Shown: positions 17,716 to 28,089, counted from the first letter of the stretch. The stretch is 64,000 nucleotides of DNA from Ulvibacterium sp. (GCF_028285715.1 NZ_JANQOO010000020.1:496001-560000); one strand, 5' to 3'. The notes: generated by a model from the sequence alone, not told the origin. Numbers and translations: made by a program.

Positions 17716-18843
17716 CTATTTTTTCTTGAATTCTGAAGGGGCCGTTCCTGTATATTTTTTAAAGTAACGATTAAAGGAAGATTTTGATTTGAAGCCACAA
17801 TCAAATGCAAGTCCCAATATGGACAAATGGCGGTAATCCGGTGATAACAATCTTTTCTTTGCCTCTTCTACCCGATATTGATTAATGAAATCATAAAAGT
17901 TTTTCTGAAAGTATTGGTTGATGACCTGTGAAAGATGGGGAGGCGAAATTTGAATTTCCTCGGCAAGGCGGGTCAGGTTGAGGTCTTCGTTCAAGAAAGG
18001 TTTTTCTTGCGCCATATAAGAGCTCAATTGATTTGCCAAGACTTCTATCTTTTCCGAGGTGAGCCCCGATTTAGAGTATGAGGCCTTTTCCGATGTAGTA
18101 CTATTTGAATCACTCGCCACTCCAAAATCCACATCGGAAAAAACCGCAGTCTGTCGAAATCCATAAAACCCAAAAGCGATCAACATTAGAGATAACGTTA
18201 TTCCAACAAGGGCAAAGGCATTTGCAATAGGCAAAAGTTGAAAATGGATAGCTCCAAAAATCAGGAAAGAAGCTACCAAAAAAAGCAAAAAATAGGAGTA
18301 AACAATATAGTTCACCCACTTAAGGTTTACCTTTTCATGGAACGAGAAGAATTCCATTATGTTTTTACCATGTTTTCTGAGCAGAGCCAAATCCCAAATA
18401 CAATAGAAAAGTCCAGATAAGGCCAAGGGCACCGCATAGTACTGCATCCATAGGGAAGGATTTTTTGGAAGTCGAAAAAGTCCCTCAGAAGCAATAAGCA
18501 CTATTTTATCGTGCTCTTGTAGTAAAAACAGCAAAAGGACATAAACAGGATAAACACTAAGATGTATAAAAATGGTTTTCCATGCCACGGAACGCCCTGT
18601 CAACGCCAGAATATAAAGAAATAGTAGAGGTGCACCCAATAATGGTAATCCAAAGGAGGCGATGGCCCAGACACTTTGGAGTTCAAACCGGTAAATAGTA
18701 ACCCCATAAAAGGCGATTTGGCCCAGTGTAACCACTATCCAAAACAAAAAAAAATAGTCCTCTCGTTTTTTACCCCTTTTAAATAACAAGAGCAAAAACA
18801 TTAGGGCGCCAATACCCAAGCCCGCGTTCAGGATGATTTCCAT
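17716..18843 (-). CDS. Membrane-anchored AraC-family regulator (7TM-type sensor domain)
   Basis: A 375-residue protein. The first 230 residues form about seven transmembrane helices, then a polar linker (about 240-265), then a C-terminal AraC DNA-binding domain of about 100 residues with two helix-turn-helix units. The first is LTRLAEEIQISPPHLSQVIN, and the second contains LGLAFDCGFKSKSSFNRYFK with the family ending TGTAPSEFKKK. The architecture suggests a one-component system that detects a membrane or extracellular signal. The target is probably the neighbouring membrane-protein gene, but this is inferred from position only. Confidence 0.88.
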   Translation of the reverse strand: MEIILNAGLGIGALMFLLLLFKRGKKREDYFFLFWIVVTLGQIAFYGVTIYRFELQSVWAIASFGLPLLGAPLLFLYILALTGRSVAWKTIFIHLSVYPVYVLLLFLLQEHDKIVLIASEGLFRLPKNPSLWMQYYAVPLALSGLFYCIWDLALLRKHGKNIMEFFSFHEKVNLKWVNYIVYSYFLLFLVASFLIFGAIHFQLLPIANAFALVGITLSLMLIAFGFYGFRQTAVFSDVDFGVASDSNSTTSEKASYSKSGLTSEKIEVLANQLSSYMAQEKPFLNEDLNLTRLAEEIQISPPHLSQVINQYFQKNFYDFINQYRVEEAKKRLLSPDYRHLSILGLAFDCGFKSKSSFNRYFKKYTGTAPSEFKKK

Positions 18844-18901
18844 AAAAGTATATTAATCCAGACCACAAACTAACATATTCTAAGATAGGGTAAGGGGGTT
18901 A

Positions 18902-19948
18902 TTATCCGGAAAAGGAATTCCATCCTTGTGCTGTTAAAGGAATTTGGCTTTCACCTCTTGTAATTAATTGGGCACCTAAAGCATCATCGGTCATATGTCC
19001 AATGACGGTCAAACTTGGATTGCCTTTGATTTTGTCGAAGTCCTTTTGGTCAATGGTAAAAAGCAGTTCATAATCCTCACCACCACTAAGGGCCACTAAA
19101 GTACTGTCCATTTTGAACTCCTCACAAGCCGAAATGACCGTAGGGTCCAAAGGAATTTTATCCTCGAACAACTTACATCCTACCTTGCTCTGTTTACAGA
19201 GATGCAGTATTTCCGAAGATAGACCATCACTAATATCTATCATTGCCGTTGGCCTAACATGCAGGTTTTCCAGAAGTTCAATTATATCCTTACGTGCCTC
19301 AGGTTTCAATTGGCGTTCCACGATATAGGAATAGGGCTCCAAATCAGGTTGGTTATTGGGGTTTACCTTAAAAACTTCCTTTTCCCGCTCAAGCACTTGC
19401 AACCCCATATACGCTCCACCCAAATCTCCGGTAACAACAAGTAGATCGTTAGGTTTTGCCCCGTTACGGTAAACAAGGTTCTCTTTCTTCACCGCTCCGA
19501 TTGCGGTAACACTAATAAGCATACCTTTTGTGGAAGAAGTGGTGTCCCCTCCGGCCAAATCCACATTATAAAAATTACAGGCCAGGGCAATACCTTCGTA
19601 AAGTTCTTCGAGTGCTTCCAAGGGAAATCTGTTGGAGACCGCAATGGAAACCAAAATTTGGGAAGCCTTGGCATTCATAGCGTACACGTCCGATAAATTT
19701 ACTACTACCGCCTTATATCCTAGATGTTTTAGGGGCATATAGCTGAGGTCAAAATGAACTCCCTCGACTAACAAATCATTCGTAACTATGGTTTTGGCAT
19801 CCCCAAAATCGAGTACTGCGGCATCATCCCCTATACCTTTTACCGTCGATTTTAAATTCTTGGGGAAGTCCTTTGTCAAATGATCTATGAGTCCAAATTC
19901 CCCCAATTGATCTAGGGAAGTACGTTCCTGATTCTTGTTTTCCAGCAT
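18902..19948 (-). CDS. thiL: Thiamine-monophosphate kinase
   Basis: Phosphorylates thiamine monophosphate to thiamine pyrophosphate using ATP, the last step of TPP synthesis. It is 348 residues. Family motifs present are IGDDAAVL (about residues 40-47), TNDLLVEGVHFD (Mg/ATP site), VNLSDVYAMNA, AGGDTTSS, VTGDLGGAYMGL, MIDISDGLSSEI and SGGEDYELLFT. Together these are diagnostic. An exact reverse-strand -7 motif (TACTTTTG, 19953-19960) lies only four bases before the ATG, which would give a leaderless or nearly leaderless mRNA if used. It is transcribed divergently from the propeller lipoprotein at 20014. Confidence 0.95.
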   Translation of the reverse strand: MLENKNQERTSLDQLGEFGLIDHLTKDFPKNLKSTVKGIGDDAAVLDFGDAKTIVTNDLLVEGVHFDLSYMPLKHLGYKAVVVNLSDVYAMNAKASQILVSIAVSNRFPLEALEELYEGIALACNFYNVDLAGGDTTSSTKGMLISVTAIGAVKKENLVYRNGAKPNDLLVVTGDLGGAYMGLQVLEREKEVFKVNPNNQPDLEPYSYIVERQLKPEARKDIIELLENLHVRPTAMIDISDGLSSEILHLCKQSKVGCKLFEDKIPLDPTVISACEEFKMDSTLVALSGGEDYELLFTIDQKDFDKIKGNPSLTVIGHMTDDALGAQLITRGESQIPLTAQGWNSFSG

Positions 19949-20013
19949 TCTGCAAAAGTAAGGAGGATATAATATAAATAGTATCTTTACTAGAAAAGAA
20001 CTTGAACTAGGCT

Positions 20014-21252
20014 ATGAATCGGTTCTTCACACTTTTATTTTATACTCTAGTTTTTTCCGGTTGTTCCAATGGTGACGACAGCAACAATTCGGATAATCCG
20101 GCACCGCAGGAGAACATTGGGGACACGGTTGGTTTTACCCCTTGTGAGAATGGTGCTGCTGGCCCTTTTGCATGTGATGGGTATGATTTATTAGGGAGAA
20201 TCCCGTTATCCGATTTTGGGGCAAGTTCCGGAAATGATATTTGGGGGTGGACGGACAGTTCCACAGCCAGGGAATATGCTTTAATGGGTTTGGACAACGG
20301 AACCGCCTTTGTAGATATATCGGATACCGAAAATTTGGTGTATTTGGGAAAACTGCCCACCGCAACGGTTGCTAGCAACTGGCGTGATATTAAGGTATAC
20401 CACGACCATGCATATATCGTCTCCGAAGCCAATGGACATGGTATGCAGGTTTTTGACCTTACTAGGTTGCGAAATGTGACCGATCCACCACAGACTTTTG
20501 ACGAGGATGCACTATATATCGGTTTTGGCAATGCACACAACGTCGTAGTCAATGAAGATACCGGATTTGTCTATCCCGTAGGTACGGCCCGGGACGATGC
20601 TTTTAACGGCGGGGCCCATTTTGTAGATGTCCAGGACCCTAAAAGCCCGGTTTCGGCAGGAGGTTATGGTGCCAACGGATATTCTCATGATGCGCAAGTA
20701 GTTACGTATACTGGTCCCGACCTTGATTATACAGGCCGGGAAATCTATGTCGGTTCGAACGAAGATATCATAATAATCGCCGATGTTACGGATAAGGCAA
20801 ATCCTTTTGAAATAGCGACCATCCAGTATAGTAATATTGGTTATACCCATCAAGGATGGTTCACGGAAGATCAGAGCTACTTTATACTTGGAGACGAAAC
20901 GGACGAAATAAGTTTTGGTTTCCAGTCCCGAACACTAATTTTTGATTTTACGGATTTGGATCAACCCGTATTGCACCATACTTATCTGGGGCCAACCAGT
21001 GCCACGGATCACAATGGATATGTAAAAGGGAATCAATTTTTCCTGGCCAATTATACGGCAGGAATCCGTGTTCTTGATATTTCGGACATAGCAAACAGGA
21101 ACATTATTGAGGAAGGTTTTTTTGATTCCTATCCCGAAAACGACACGCCGGGTTTTGAAGGTGTCTGGAGTGTGTACCCCTATTTTGAAAGCGGTAAGAT
21201 CGTCATCAGCGATATTAACTCAGGACTCTTTGTACTCGAAAAATCGAATTGA
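20014..21252 (+). CDS. Choice-of-anchor B / LVIVD-repeat lipoprotein
   Basis: A 412-residue lipoprotein (signal then FSGCSN, Cys17) with a Ser/Asn/Asp-rich linker and a seven-bladed propeller built of LVIVD-type repeats. Characteristic strings are TAFVDISDTENLVYLGKLP, GMQVFDLTRL, GGAHFVDVQDPKSPV, IIIADVTDKANPFEI and AGIRVLDISDIANRN. Homologues are called choice-of-anchor B family proteins and are usually surface-attached with unknown ligands. It is followed 31 bases later by another propeller-like lipoprotein, so the pair probably act together outside the cell. Confidence 0.85.
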   Translation: MNRFFTLLFYTLVFSGCSNGDDSNNSDNPAPQENIGDTVGFTPCENGAAGPFACDGYDLLGRIPLSDFGASSGNDIWGWTDSSTAREYALMGLDNGTAFVDISDTENLVYLGKLPTATVASNWRDIKVYHDHAYIVSEANGHGMQVFDLTRLRNVTDPPQTFDEDALYIGFGNAHNVVVNEDTGFVYPVGTARDDAFNGGAHFVDVQDPKSPVSAGGYGANGYSHDAQVVTYTGPDLDYTGREIYVGSNEDIIIIADVTDKANPFEIATIQYSNIGYTHQGWFTEDQSYFILGDETDEISFGFQSRTLIFDFTDLDQPVLHHTYLGPTSATDHNGYVKGNQFFLANYTAGIRVLDISDIANRNIIEEGFFDSYPENDTPGFEGVWSVYPYFESGKIVISDINSGLFVLEKSN

Positions 21253-21283
21253 CCCTCATAATGATATAACAGATAAAGAATAC

Positions 21284-22645
21284 ATGAAGCGGGTGATTTT
21301 TTTATTTTTTTTAGTTGGCTTTATCAACTGTTCTACGGATTCTGAAAATGAGTTTGGGGAAAATCAACCTATGGAAACGGAGGAAGAAAACAGTTTTGAG
21401 GGTGAAATTGATTGGATAAGAAATTTTGGCGGATCGGGGGAGGACACCCCAAGAACCCTAGTAGCTACATTGGATGGAGGTTATGCCATATTAGGTTATA
21501 CCAATAGTATCGATGGGGATCTTACGAACAGAACCTTGGAGGTAAACGATTACTGGTTGTTGAAATTGGATGTTGATGGTAACCTGCAATGGAGCAAAAC
21601 CTATGGGGGTAGTATGGATGATAGGGGACAATCCGTGGTACAGACCATGGACGGCGGTTACGCCATTACCGGCTATGCCATGAGCAGCGACGGGGATGGT
21701 ACAAAAAATGAGGGTTTTCATGATAATTGGATCGTTAAGTTGGATGCCACGGGAAATATTGAGTGGGAACGGAGTTATGGATTTTCAGGGCACGATCATT
21801 CCTATGACTTAGTACAGACCAGTGATGGGGGGTATTTTTTTATTGGTTTTTTGGACATTACGGCCGCAAGGGCAGATGGATATGAAGAAAAGAGTCGTTT
21901 CCTTACACGACATGGTGTAGGTGAATTTTGGGGAACCAAGATCGATGCACAGGGGAACATAGAATGGCGCAGATATTTTGGAGGAAGCAACAATGATAGG
22001 GCCCATGCAGTTGTGCAGGCTGATGATGGGGGTTTTGTAATGGCCGGTTTTTCCGAAAGCGATGATTTTGACATTTCCAATACGAAAGGGAGTTATGATT
22101 TTTGGGTACTAAAAATCGACTCCCAAGGCGATTTGGTTTGGGAGCGTTCATTTGGCGGAACAGGCATTGAGGTTTCGCAGGACATTGTAAAGACAAATGA
22201 TGGGAACTATGTAGTTACTGGGCATACCTTTAGTACAGATACCGATATCTCCAAAAATAACGGGGAGGCCGATATTTGGCTAATAAAAATTGATGATTCA
22301 GGAAATCTTTTATGGGAAAAGACTTTTGGAGGTTCCCAGTTTGATGCTGCCGAAAATGTGAGTCTAGCGCAGGATGGAGGGTTTATTATTTCCGGAAATT
22401 CCAAAAGCTTGGATACGGACGTTAATAGCAATAATGGAGAAAACGATATTTGGGTCATTAAGACCGATGCCAAAGGCATACTGACATGGCAGGAAAACTA
22501 TGGAGGAGCGGGATTAGATTTTGGATTTGACGCCCTTCAAAATCAGGATGGAAGTATTCTACTTGTCGGTGAAATGGAAGAACTTGATTTTCAAGGACTT
22601 CAGAGCAAAGGAAAGACTGATTTGGTCTTAATTAAAATTAAGTGA
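21284..22645 (+). CDS. Lipoprotein with seven tandem beta-propeller repeats
   Basis: A 453-residue lipoprotein from the ATG at 21284, chosen because it gives a clean signal (VIFLFFLVGFINCST); the longer open frame runs back into the preceding gene. After an acidic linker, seven repeats of about 55 residues follow. Each has a DGGYAITGY-like strand pair, a D-rich turn (SxDxDxT) and a W-x-x-K-L/I-D-x-x-G strand: DGGYAILGY, DGGYAITGY, DGGYFFIGF, DGGFVMAGF, DGNYVVTGH, DGGFIISGN and DGSILLVGE. Seven units make one closed propeller. The D-rich turns could bind calcium. It is likely co-transcribed with the LVIVD lipoprotein. The ligand is unknown. Confidence 0.85.
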   Translation: MKRVIFLFFLVGFINCSTDSENEFGENQPMETEEENSFEGEIDWIRNFGGSGEDTPRTLVATLDGGYAILGYTNSIDGDLTNRTLEVNDYWLLKLDVDGNLQWSKTYGGSMDDRGQSVVQTMDGGYAITGYAMSSDGDGTKNEGFHDNWIVKLDATGNIEWERSYGFSGHDHSYDLVQTSDGGYFFIGFLDITAARADGYEEKSRFLTRHGVGEFWGTKIDAQGNIEWRRYFGGSNNDRAHAVVQADDGGFVMAGFSESDDFDISNTKGSYDFWVLKIDSQGDLVWERSFGGTGIEVSQDIVKTNDGNYVVTGHTFSTDTDISKNNGEADIWLIKIDDSGNLLWEKTFGGSQFDAAENVSLAQDGGFIISGNSKSLDTDVNSNNGENDIWVIKTDAKGILTWQENYGGAGLDFGFDALQNQDGSILLVGEMEELDFQGLQSKGKTDLVLIKIK

Positions 22646-22718
22646 TTTTCTTTTCCCTGGAAACTGACCCTATAAGTTAATCTTATACTTTTATACGTTA
22701 TAATAATGTTAGGAAATG

Positions 22719-22762
22719 TGGTAAAAACCCCACGATACCCTATATTTGTAAACTATTTAGAA
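22719..22762 (+). promoter_or_regulatory. suf operon promoter with overlapping operator half-site
   Basis: TATATTTG at 22741-22748 is an exact -7 box; the -33 is weak (TGG, 22719-22721, spacing 19). Immediately downstream, over the expected start of transcription, lies TATTTAGAA (22754-22762), the same 9-mer found in the operator-like repeats upstream of sdh and of the PchR-like gene. Only one arm is well conserved here. A repressor bound at this site would block initiation. Confidence 0.5.
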
Positions 22763-22776
22763 TAAATCCATTTAAG

Positions 22777-23106
22777 ATGATTCAAGTATCGGAAACGGCT
22801 AAGCAAAAGGTTGTCATGCTAATGACGGAAGAAGGTTTTGATGCTTCCAAGGACTATGTCCGTGTAGGCGTTAAAAGTGGGGGATGTAGTGGATTGTCCT
22901 ACGAATTGAATTTTGATAATAAGGTAGATGAAGCGGATAAGGTTTTTGAGGACAATGATGTTCGCATCATCGTAGACAAAAAGAGCTTTTTATACCTAGT
23001 GGGCACTACGCTCGAGTATTCAGGGGGATTAAACGGCAAGGGCTTTGTGTTCAACAATCCCAATGCCCAAAGGACCTGTGGATGTGGTGAGAGTTTTTCA
23101 CTATAA
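22777..23106 (+). CDS. sufA: Iron-sulfur cluster assembly A-type carrier
   Basis: HesB/IscA family protein of 109 residues that receives an Fe-S cluster from the SufBCD scaffold and delivers it to target proteins. The three cluster-binding cysteines are present: C37 in SGGCSG and C101 and C103 in the terminal CGCGESF. It is the first gene of the suf operon, 56 bases before sufB, and the promoter with a possible iron-linked operator is directly upstream. Confidence 0.93.
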   Translation: MIQVSETAKQKVVMLMTEEGFDASKDYVRVGVKSGGCSGLSYELNFDNKVDEADKVFEDNDVRIIVDKKSFLYLVGTTLEYSGGLNGKGFVFNNPNAQRTCGCGESFSL

Positions 23107-23162
23107 CTTGAAGATGGCACGGCCTTCAAATTGACACATCCAAAACTAACTAATCGAAAAAG

Positions 23163-24608
23163 ATGGCATATACTGAAGAGGAATTAAAAAAAGAATTGGA
23201 AACCAAGGAATATGAGTATGGTTTCTACACTGATATTGAATCGGATACCCTTCCCAAGGGTCTAAGTGAGGAAATCGTAATAGCCATTTCCAAGAAAAAG
23301 GAAGAACCCGACTGGATGACGGAATGGCGCTTGGAATCCTATAGGTATTGGAAGGAAATGGTTGAGCCGGAATGGGCCAACATTCGATACAAAAAACCAG
23401 AATTTCAAGATATATCCTATTATTCTGCCCCGAATAAAAAACCGAAATACAATAGTTTGGACGAAGTGGACCCGGAATTATTGGAGACTTTCAAAAAATT
23501 GGGGATTTCCCTTGAGGAGCAGAAAAAGTTGGCTGGTGTTGCAGTAGATATCGTTATGGACTCCGTTTCCGTGGCCACCACCTTTAAAAAGACCCTTGCG
23601 GAAAAAGGTATCATTTTTTGTTCCATTTCGGAAGCCATACAGGAACATCCGGAACTCGTTAAGAAATATATAGGTACCGTTGTTCCACAAAAAGATAACT
23701 TCTATGCCGCCCTTAATTCGGCGGTATTTTCGGATGGGAGTTTCTGCTACATTCCCAAAGGGGTAAAATGCCCTATGGAACTCTCCACGTACTTTCGGAT
23801 AAACCAAGCAGGAACAGGTCAGTTTGAACGTACTTTGGTCATCGCGGATGAGGGTAGTTATGTCAGTTATCTAGAAGGTTGTACGGCCCCATCCCGAGAT
23901 GAAAACCAATTGCACGCGGCAGTTGTTGAACTTATTGCATTGGAAAATGCCGAAATAAAATATTCAACGGTCCAAAATTGGTTTCCCGGAGACAAAGAGG
24001 GTAAGGGAGGCGTTTATAATTTTGTTACCAAGCGAGGGCTATGCGAAAAAAATGCAAAGATTTCTTGGACTCAAGTAGAAACCGGTTCCGCGATAACCTG
24101 GAAATATCCCTCCTGTGTCCTAAAAGGGGATAATTCCATTGGGGAGTTTTATTCCATTGCCGTAACCAACAACTTCCAACAGGCGGATACGGGAACTAAA
24201 ATGGTACATTTGGGCAAGAATACCCGAAGCACCATAATTTCCAAGGGCATCTCAGCAGGACGGTCACAGAACAGTTACAGAGGGTTGGTACAGGTCAATA
24301 GCAGGGCTGAAAATGCACGAAATTTTTCGCAGTGCGATTCCCTTTTGATGGGGAATGAATGTGGGGCGCATACATTTCCCTACATAGAGGCTAAGAATAA
24401 ATCGGCCCAAATAGAGCATGAGGCAACTACAAGTAAAATTGGTGAAGATCAAATTTTTTATTGCAACCAAAGGGGCATTGACACCGAAAAGGCCATTGCT
24501 CTCATCGTAAATGGCTTTAGCAAAGAGGTGTTGAACAAATTACCCATGGAATTTGCCGTGGAGGCCCAAAAATTATTGGAAATAAGTTTAGAAGGATCGG
24601 TAGGATAA
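23163..24608 (+). CDS. sufB: Fe-S cluster assembly protein SufB
   Basis: Scaffold subunit of the SufBCD complex on which Fe-S clusters are built in the cytosol, 481 residues as usual for the family. The beta-helix core includes [54 protein letters not shown] and the C-terminal [22 protein letters not shown] with its conserved Cys. It lies between sufA and sufC. Confidence 0.97.
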   Translation: MAYTEEELKKELETKEYEYGFYTDIESDTLPKGLSEEIVIAISKKKEEPDWMTEWRLESYRYWKEMVEPEWANIRYKKPEFQDISYYSAPNKKPKYNSLDEVDPELLETFKKLGISLEEQKKLAGVAVDIVMDSVSVATTFKKTLAEKGIIFCSISEAIQEHPELVKKYIGTVVPQKDNFYAALNSAVFSDGSFCYIPKGVKCPMELSTYFRINQAGTGQFERTLVIADEGSYVSYLEGCTAPSRDENQLHAAVVELIALENAEIKYSTVQNWFPGDKEGKGGVYNFVTKRGLCEKNAKISWTQVETGSAITWKYPSCVLKGDNSIGEFYSIAVTNNFQQADTGTKMVHLGKNTRSTIISKGISAGRSQNSYRGLVQVNSRAENARNFSQCDSLLMGNECGAHTFPYIEAKNKSAQIEHEATTSKIGEDQIFYCNQRGIDTEKAIALIVNGFSKEVLNKLPMEFAVEAQKLLEISLEGSVG

Positions 24609-24630
24609 AAAATAGTAAAAAAGGAACACA

Positions 24631-25383
24631 ATGTTAAAGATAAATAACCTGCACGCAGGTGTGGAAGGAAATGAAATATTGAACGGTATCAACCTCGAAG
24701 TGAATGCTGGGGAAGTACATGCCATTATGGGCCCCAACGGTTCCGGTAAAAGTACCTTGGCCGCAGTGATTGCAGGTAAGGAAGAATTTGAGGTTACCGA
24801 AGGTACCGTAGCTTTGGACGGGGAGGATTTGGAGGATTACGCCCCGGAAGAACGTGCTCACAAGGGAATTTTTCTATCTTTTCAATATCCTGTTGAAATT
24901 CCGGGCGTGACCGTTACCAACTTCATGAAAACGGCTATCAACGAATCTAGAAAGGCAAAAGGCTTAGAGGACATGCCTGCCAATCAAATGTTGAAATTGA
25001 TCCGTGAGAAGTCAGAGCTGCTGGATATCAATCGAAAGTTCTTGTCCAGATCCCTGAACGAAGGTTTCTCCGGAGGCGAAAAAAAGAGGAATGAAATCTT
25101 TCAAATGGCCATGTTAAATCCCAAATTGGCCATTCTGGACGAGACGGATTCCGGTTTGGACATCGATGCGCTTCGTATTGTAGCAAATGGGGTGAACAAA
25201 CTAAGAAGTAAGGATAACGCGGTTATTGTGATAACACACTACCAGCGTCTATTGGAGTACATCGTGCCGGATTTTGTACATGTACTTCATGAAGGAAAGA
25301 TTGTTAAGTCCGGTCCTAAGGAATTGGCCTTGGAGTTGGAAGAAAAAGGATACGACTGGATCAAAAATGAAGCTGTGGTTTAA
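24631..25383 (+). CDS. sufC: Fe-S cluster assembly ATPase SufC
   Basis: ABC-type ATPase of the SufBCD complex, 250 residues, cytosolic. Walker A GPNGSGKST is at residues 34-42, the variant signature is NEGFSGGEKKRNE, and Walker B with the SufC-type extension is LAILDETDSGLD. The H-loop is in VIVITHYQRLLEYI. It starts 22 bases after sufB. Confidence 0.97.
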   Translation: MLKINNLHAGVEGNEILNGINLEVNAGEVHAIMGPNGSGKSTLAAVIAGKEEFEVTEGTVALDGEDLEDYAPEERAHKGIFLSFQYPVEIPGVTVTNFMKTAINESRKAKGLEDMPANQMLKLIREKSELLDINRKFLSRSLNEGFSGGEKKRNEIFQMAMLNPKLAILDETDSGLDIDALRIVANGVNKLRSKDNAVIVITHYQRLLEYIVPDFVHVLHEGKIVKSGPKELALELEEKGYDWIKNEAVV

Positions 25384-25460
25384 TTGTAATCTGTTAAGGC
25401 TGTCTGGAATAAGGTACAGGGCTTACCGCATACCGATTACTATTTACTGAATACTAAAAG

Positions 25461-26777
25461 ATGGATTTAAAAGATAAACTCATATCGTCCTTCATGGCAT
25501 TTGAAAACAACGTGGATATTGATCATCCTGTTCACGATGTTCGAGTTGAGGCAATGAAGAATTTTGAGATGAAGGGGTTCCCTACCAAAAAGCAGGAAGC
25601 TTGGAAATATACCTCCTTGAACAGTTTGCAAAAGGTAGACTTCAGCATTTTTCCCAAGGAAGTCAATGCCCTGGAATATAAGGACGTTAAAAAATATTTC
25701 CTGCACGAAATCGATACGTATAAAATAGTATTTATCGATGGGATTTATAGTTCTTTTTTATCGGAGACTACCCATGACGGCGTGGATATTTGTTTAATGA
25801 GTTCCGCGCTTACCAAACCCATGTATCAGCCGGTAATAGATGTTTACTTTAATAAAGTGGCGTCCAAAGATGAATCTCTGACTACCTTGAATACCGCGTT
25901 CAGTAGGGAGGGGGCCTATATTTACATTCCAAAGAACAAAATGCCCAAAAAACCGGTGGAAATCGTGCATTTTGCGACTGGAAATGAAGCATCTTTAATG
26001 TTGCAACCCCGTAACTTAATCGTCGTAGAGGAGAATGCGGAATTACAGATAATAGAGCGGCATCAAAGCTTAACCAGCAATGAGGTATTGACCAATTGTG
26101 TTACGGAGATTTTTGCCGGGGACAATGCTATCGTAGATTATTACAAAGTACAGAACGATACGGCTTCCTCTTCACTAATAGATAATACCTACATCGATCA
26201 AAAGGACAAAAGTGTAGTTAAGGTACATACCTTTTCTTTTGGTGGAAAGCTAACTAGGAACAATCTTAACTTCTATCAAAACGGGGAATATATAGACTCT
26301 ACCATGAAAGGGGTTACCATATTGGGAGAAAAACAACATGTGGATCATCATACCTTGGTACATCACATAGAACCGAATTGCGAAAGCCATCAAGACTATA
26401 AGGGCATTTATGGGGAAAATTCCACAGGGGTATTCAATGGAAAGATTATCGTGGACAAAGTGGCCCAAAAGACAAACGCCTTCCAACAGAACAATAATAT
26501 CCTTGTAAGCGACAAGGCTACTATCAACACAAAGCCCCAGTTGGAGATTTTCGCGGACGATGTAAAATGCTCCCATGGGTGTACCATTGGCCAGTTGGAT
26601 GAGGAGGCACTTTTTTATCTGCAGTCCAGAGGTATTCCCAAAAAAGAGGCTAGGGCATTACTTATGTATGCCTTTGCCAACAATGTTTTGGAAAGCGTGC
26701 GCATTCCCGAACTAAAGACAAGAATCAACAAATTGATTGCCAACAAGTTGGGTGTCCGCCTCGGGTTCGATTTATAA
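25461..26777 (+). CDS. sufD: Fe-S cluster assembly protein SufD
   Basis: Partner of SufB in the SufBCD scaffold, 438 residues. The N-terminal helical part includes FPTKKQEAWKYTSL, characteristic of SufD. The beta-helix follows, and the end contains VDHHTLVHHIEPNCESHQDYK, KTNAFQQNNNIL and DDVKCSHGCTIGQLDEEALFYLQSRGI. It lies 77 bases after sufC and 11 before sufS. Confidence 0.96.
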   Translation: MDLKDKLISSFMAFENNVDIDHPVHDVRVEAMKNFEMKGFPTKKQEAWKYTSLNSLQKVDFSIFPKEVNALEYKDVKKYFLHEIDTYKIVFIDGIYSSFLSETTHDGVDICLMSSALTKPMYQPVIDVYFNKVASKDESLTTLNTAFSREGAYIYIPKNKMPKKPVEIVHFATGNEASLMLQPRNLIVVEENAELQIIERHQSLTSNEVLTNCVTEIFAGDNAIVDYYKVQNDTASSSLIDNTYIDQKDKSVVKVHTFSFGGKLTRNNLNFYQNGEYIDSTMKGVTILGEKQHVDHHTLVHHIEPNCESHQDYKGIYGENSTGVFNGKIIVDKVAQKTNAFQQNNNILVSDKATINTKPQLEIFADDVKCSHGCTIGQLDEEALFYLQSRGIPKKEARALLMYAFANNVLESVRIPELKTRINKLIANKLGVRLGFDL

Positions 26778-26788
26778 AGTTTATTCAG

Positions 26789-28015
26789 ATGCTACGGACC
26801 TCCTTGGATATAGCAACAATAAGGCAGGATTTTCCCATACTAAGCCGAAAAGTCAATGGTAAACCTTTGGTTTATCTGGATAATGCGGCTACCTCACAAA
26901 CTCCCCAACAAGTAATTGATGTTATTGTAGATTACTATGGGAACTATAATGCCAACATTCATAGAGGGGTTCATGCACTGTCCCAGGAAGCTACGGACAA
27001 GTATGAGGAGGCCCGAAAAAAGATTCAGGATCACTTCAATATCGCCAAGCCCCATGAAATTATTTTTACATCTGGGACCACTCATGCCATAAACCTGGTC
27101 GCTAATGGATTTTCCTCATTTCTAAGGCAAGGGGATGAAATATTGGTTTCGGCCATGGAACACCATTCCAATATAGTGCCCTGGCAAATGTTGGCCGAAA
27201 GAACAGGGGCGGTTCTAAAAGTAATTCCCATGAGCTTAAATGGGGAATTGGAAATGATTGCCTACCAACAACTGCTTTCAAACAGCACTAAGTTGGTTTT
27301 TTGCAATCATGTTTCCAACGCTTTGGGGACCATAAACCCGATTCGGGAAATTATTGAAAAGGCTCATGAAGTAGGGGCTGCAGTTTTGATTGACGGTGCT
27401 CAGGCGGCTCCACATGTCAAATCAGATCTTCAAGCACTGAACGTAGATTTTTACACGGTATCCGCGCATAAGATGTGTGGTCCTACAGGGGTAGGGATGC
27501 TCTACGGAAAGGAAGAATGGCTCAACGCGCTGCCTCCTTACCAAGGTGGTGGAGAAATGATAGCCGAGGTCACTTTTGAAAAGACTACCTATGCGGATTT
27601 GCCCCATAAGTTTGAGGCAGGGACTCCCAACATTTGTGGCGGAATTGCTTTTGGAGCGGCCTTGGACTATATGAACGCCATTGGATTTGAGGCCATAGCC
27701 GAGTATGAAAATGAGCTATTGGACTACGCTACCAGGACGTTAATGGAAATCGAGGGACTTAAAATTTATGGTACTGCTAAGGATAAGACTTCCGTAATAT
27801 CCTTTAATATTGATGGAATCCATCCTTATGACATAGGAACCATTTTGGATAAACTGGGTATTGCAGTACGCACAGGTCATCACTGTGCCCAACCCATAAT
27901 GGATTTTTACAAAATCCCTGGAACGGTACGTGCCAGCTTTAGTTTTTATAATACCAAGGAAGAAGTTGATGTTTTGGTGGAAGGGGTTCAACGGGCCAAA
28001 TCCATGTTGTTGTAA
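26789..28015 (+). CDS. sufS: Cysteine desulfurase SufS (type II, NifS-like)
   Basis: PLP enzyme of 408 residues that removes sulfur from cysteine and passes it to SufE for cluster assembly. The PLP lysine is K228 in TVSAHKMCGPTG, and the persulfide cysteine is C366 in RTGHHCAQPIM. The short active-site loop is typical of group II enzymes needing a SufE partner, which is encoded next. Confidence 0.96.
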   Translation: MLRTSLDIATIRQDFPILSRKVNGKPLVYLDNAATSQTPQQVIDVIVDYYGNYNANIHRGVHALSQEATDKYEEARKKIQDHFNIAKPHEIIFTSGTTHAINLVANGFSSFLRQGDEILVSAMEHHSNIVPWQMLAERTGAVLKVIPMSLNGELEMIAYQQLLSNSTKLVFCNHVSNALGTINPIREIIEKAHEVGAAVLIDGAQAAPHVKSDLQALNVDFYTVSAHKMCGPTGVGMLYGKEEWLNALPPYQGGGEMIAEVTFEKTTYADLPHKFEAGTPNICGGIAFGAALDYMNAIGFEAIAEYENELLDYATRTLMEIEGLKIYGTAKDKTSVISFNIDGIHPYDIGTILDKLGIAVRTGHHCAQPIMDFYKIPGTVRASFSFYNTKEEVDVLVEGVQRAKSMLL

Positions 28016-28089
28016 ATAGCCCAAGTTATCATTCTCTTAAATTGTTGATAACCATCGATTCTTATCGTATTTTTACCAAAAATCAATAT

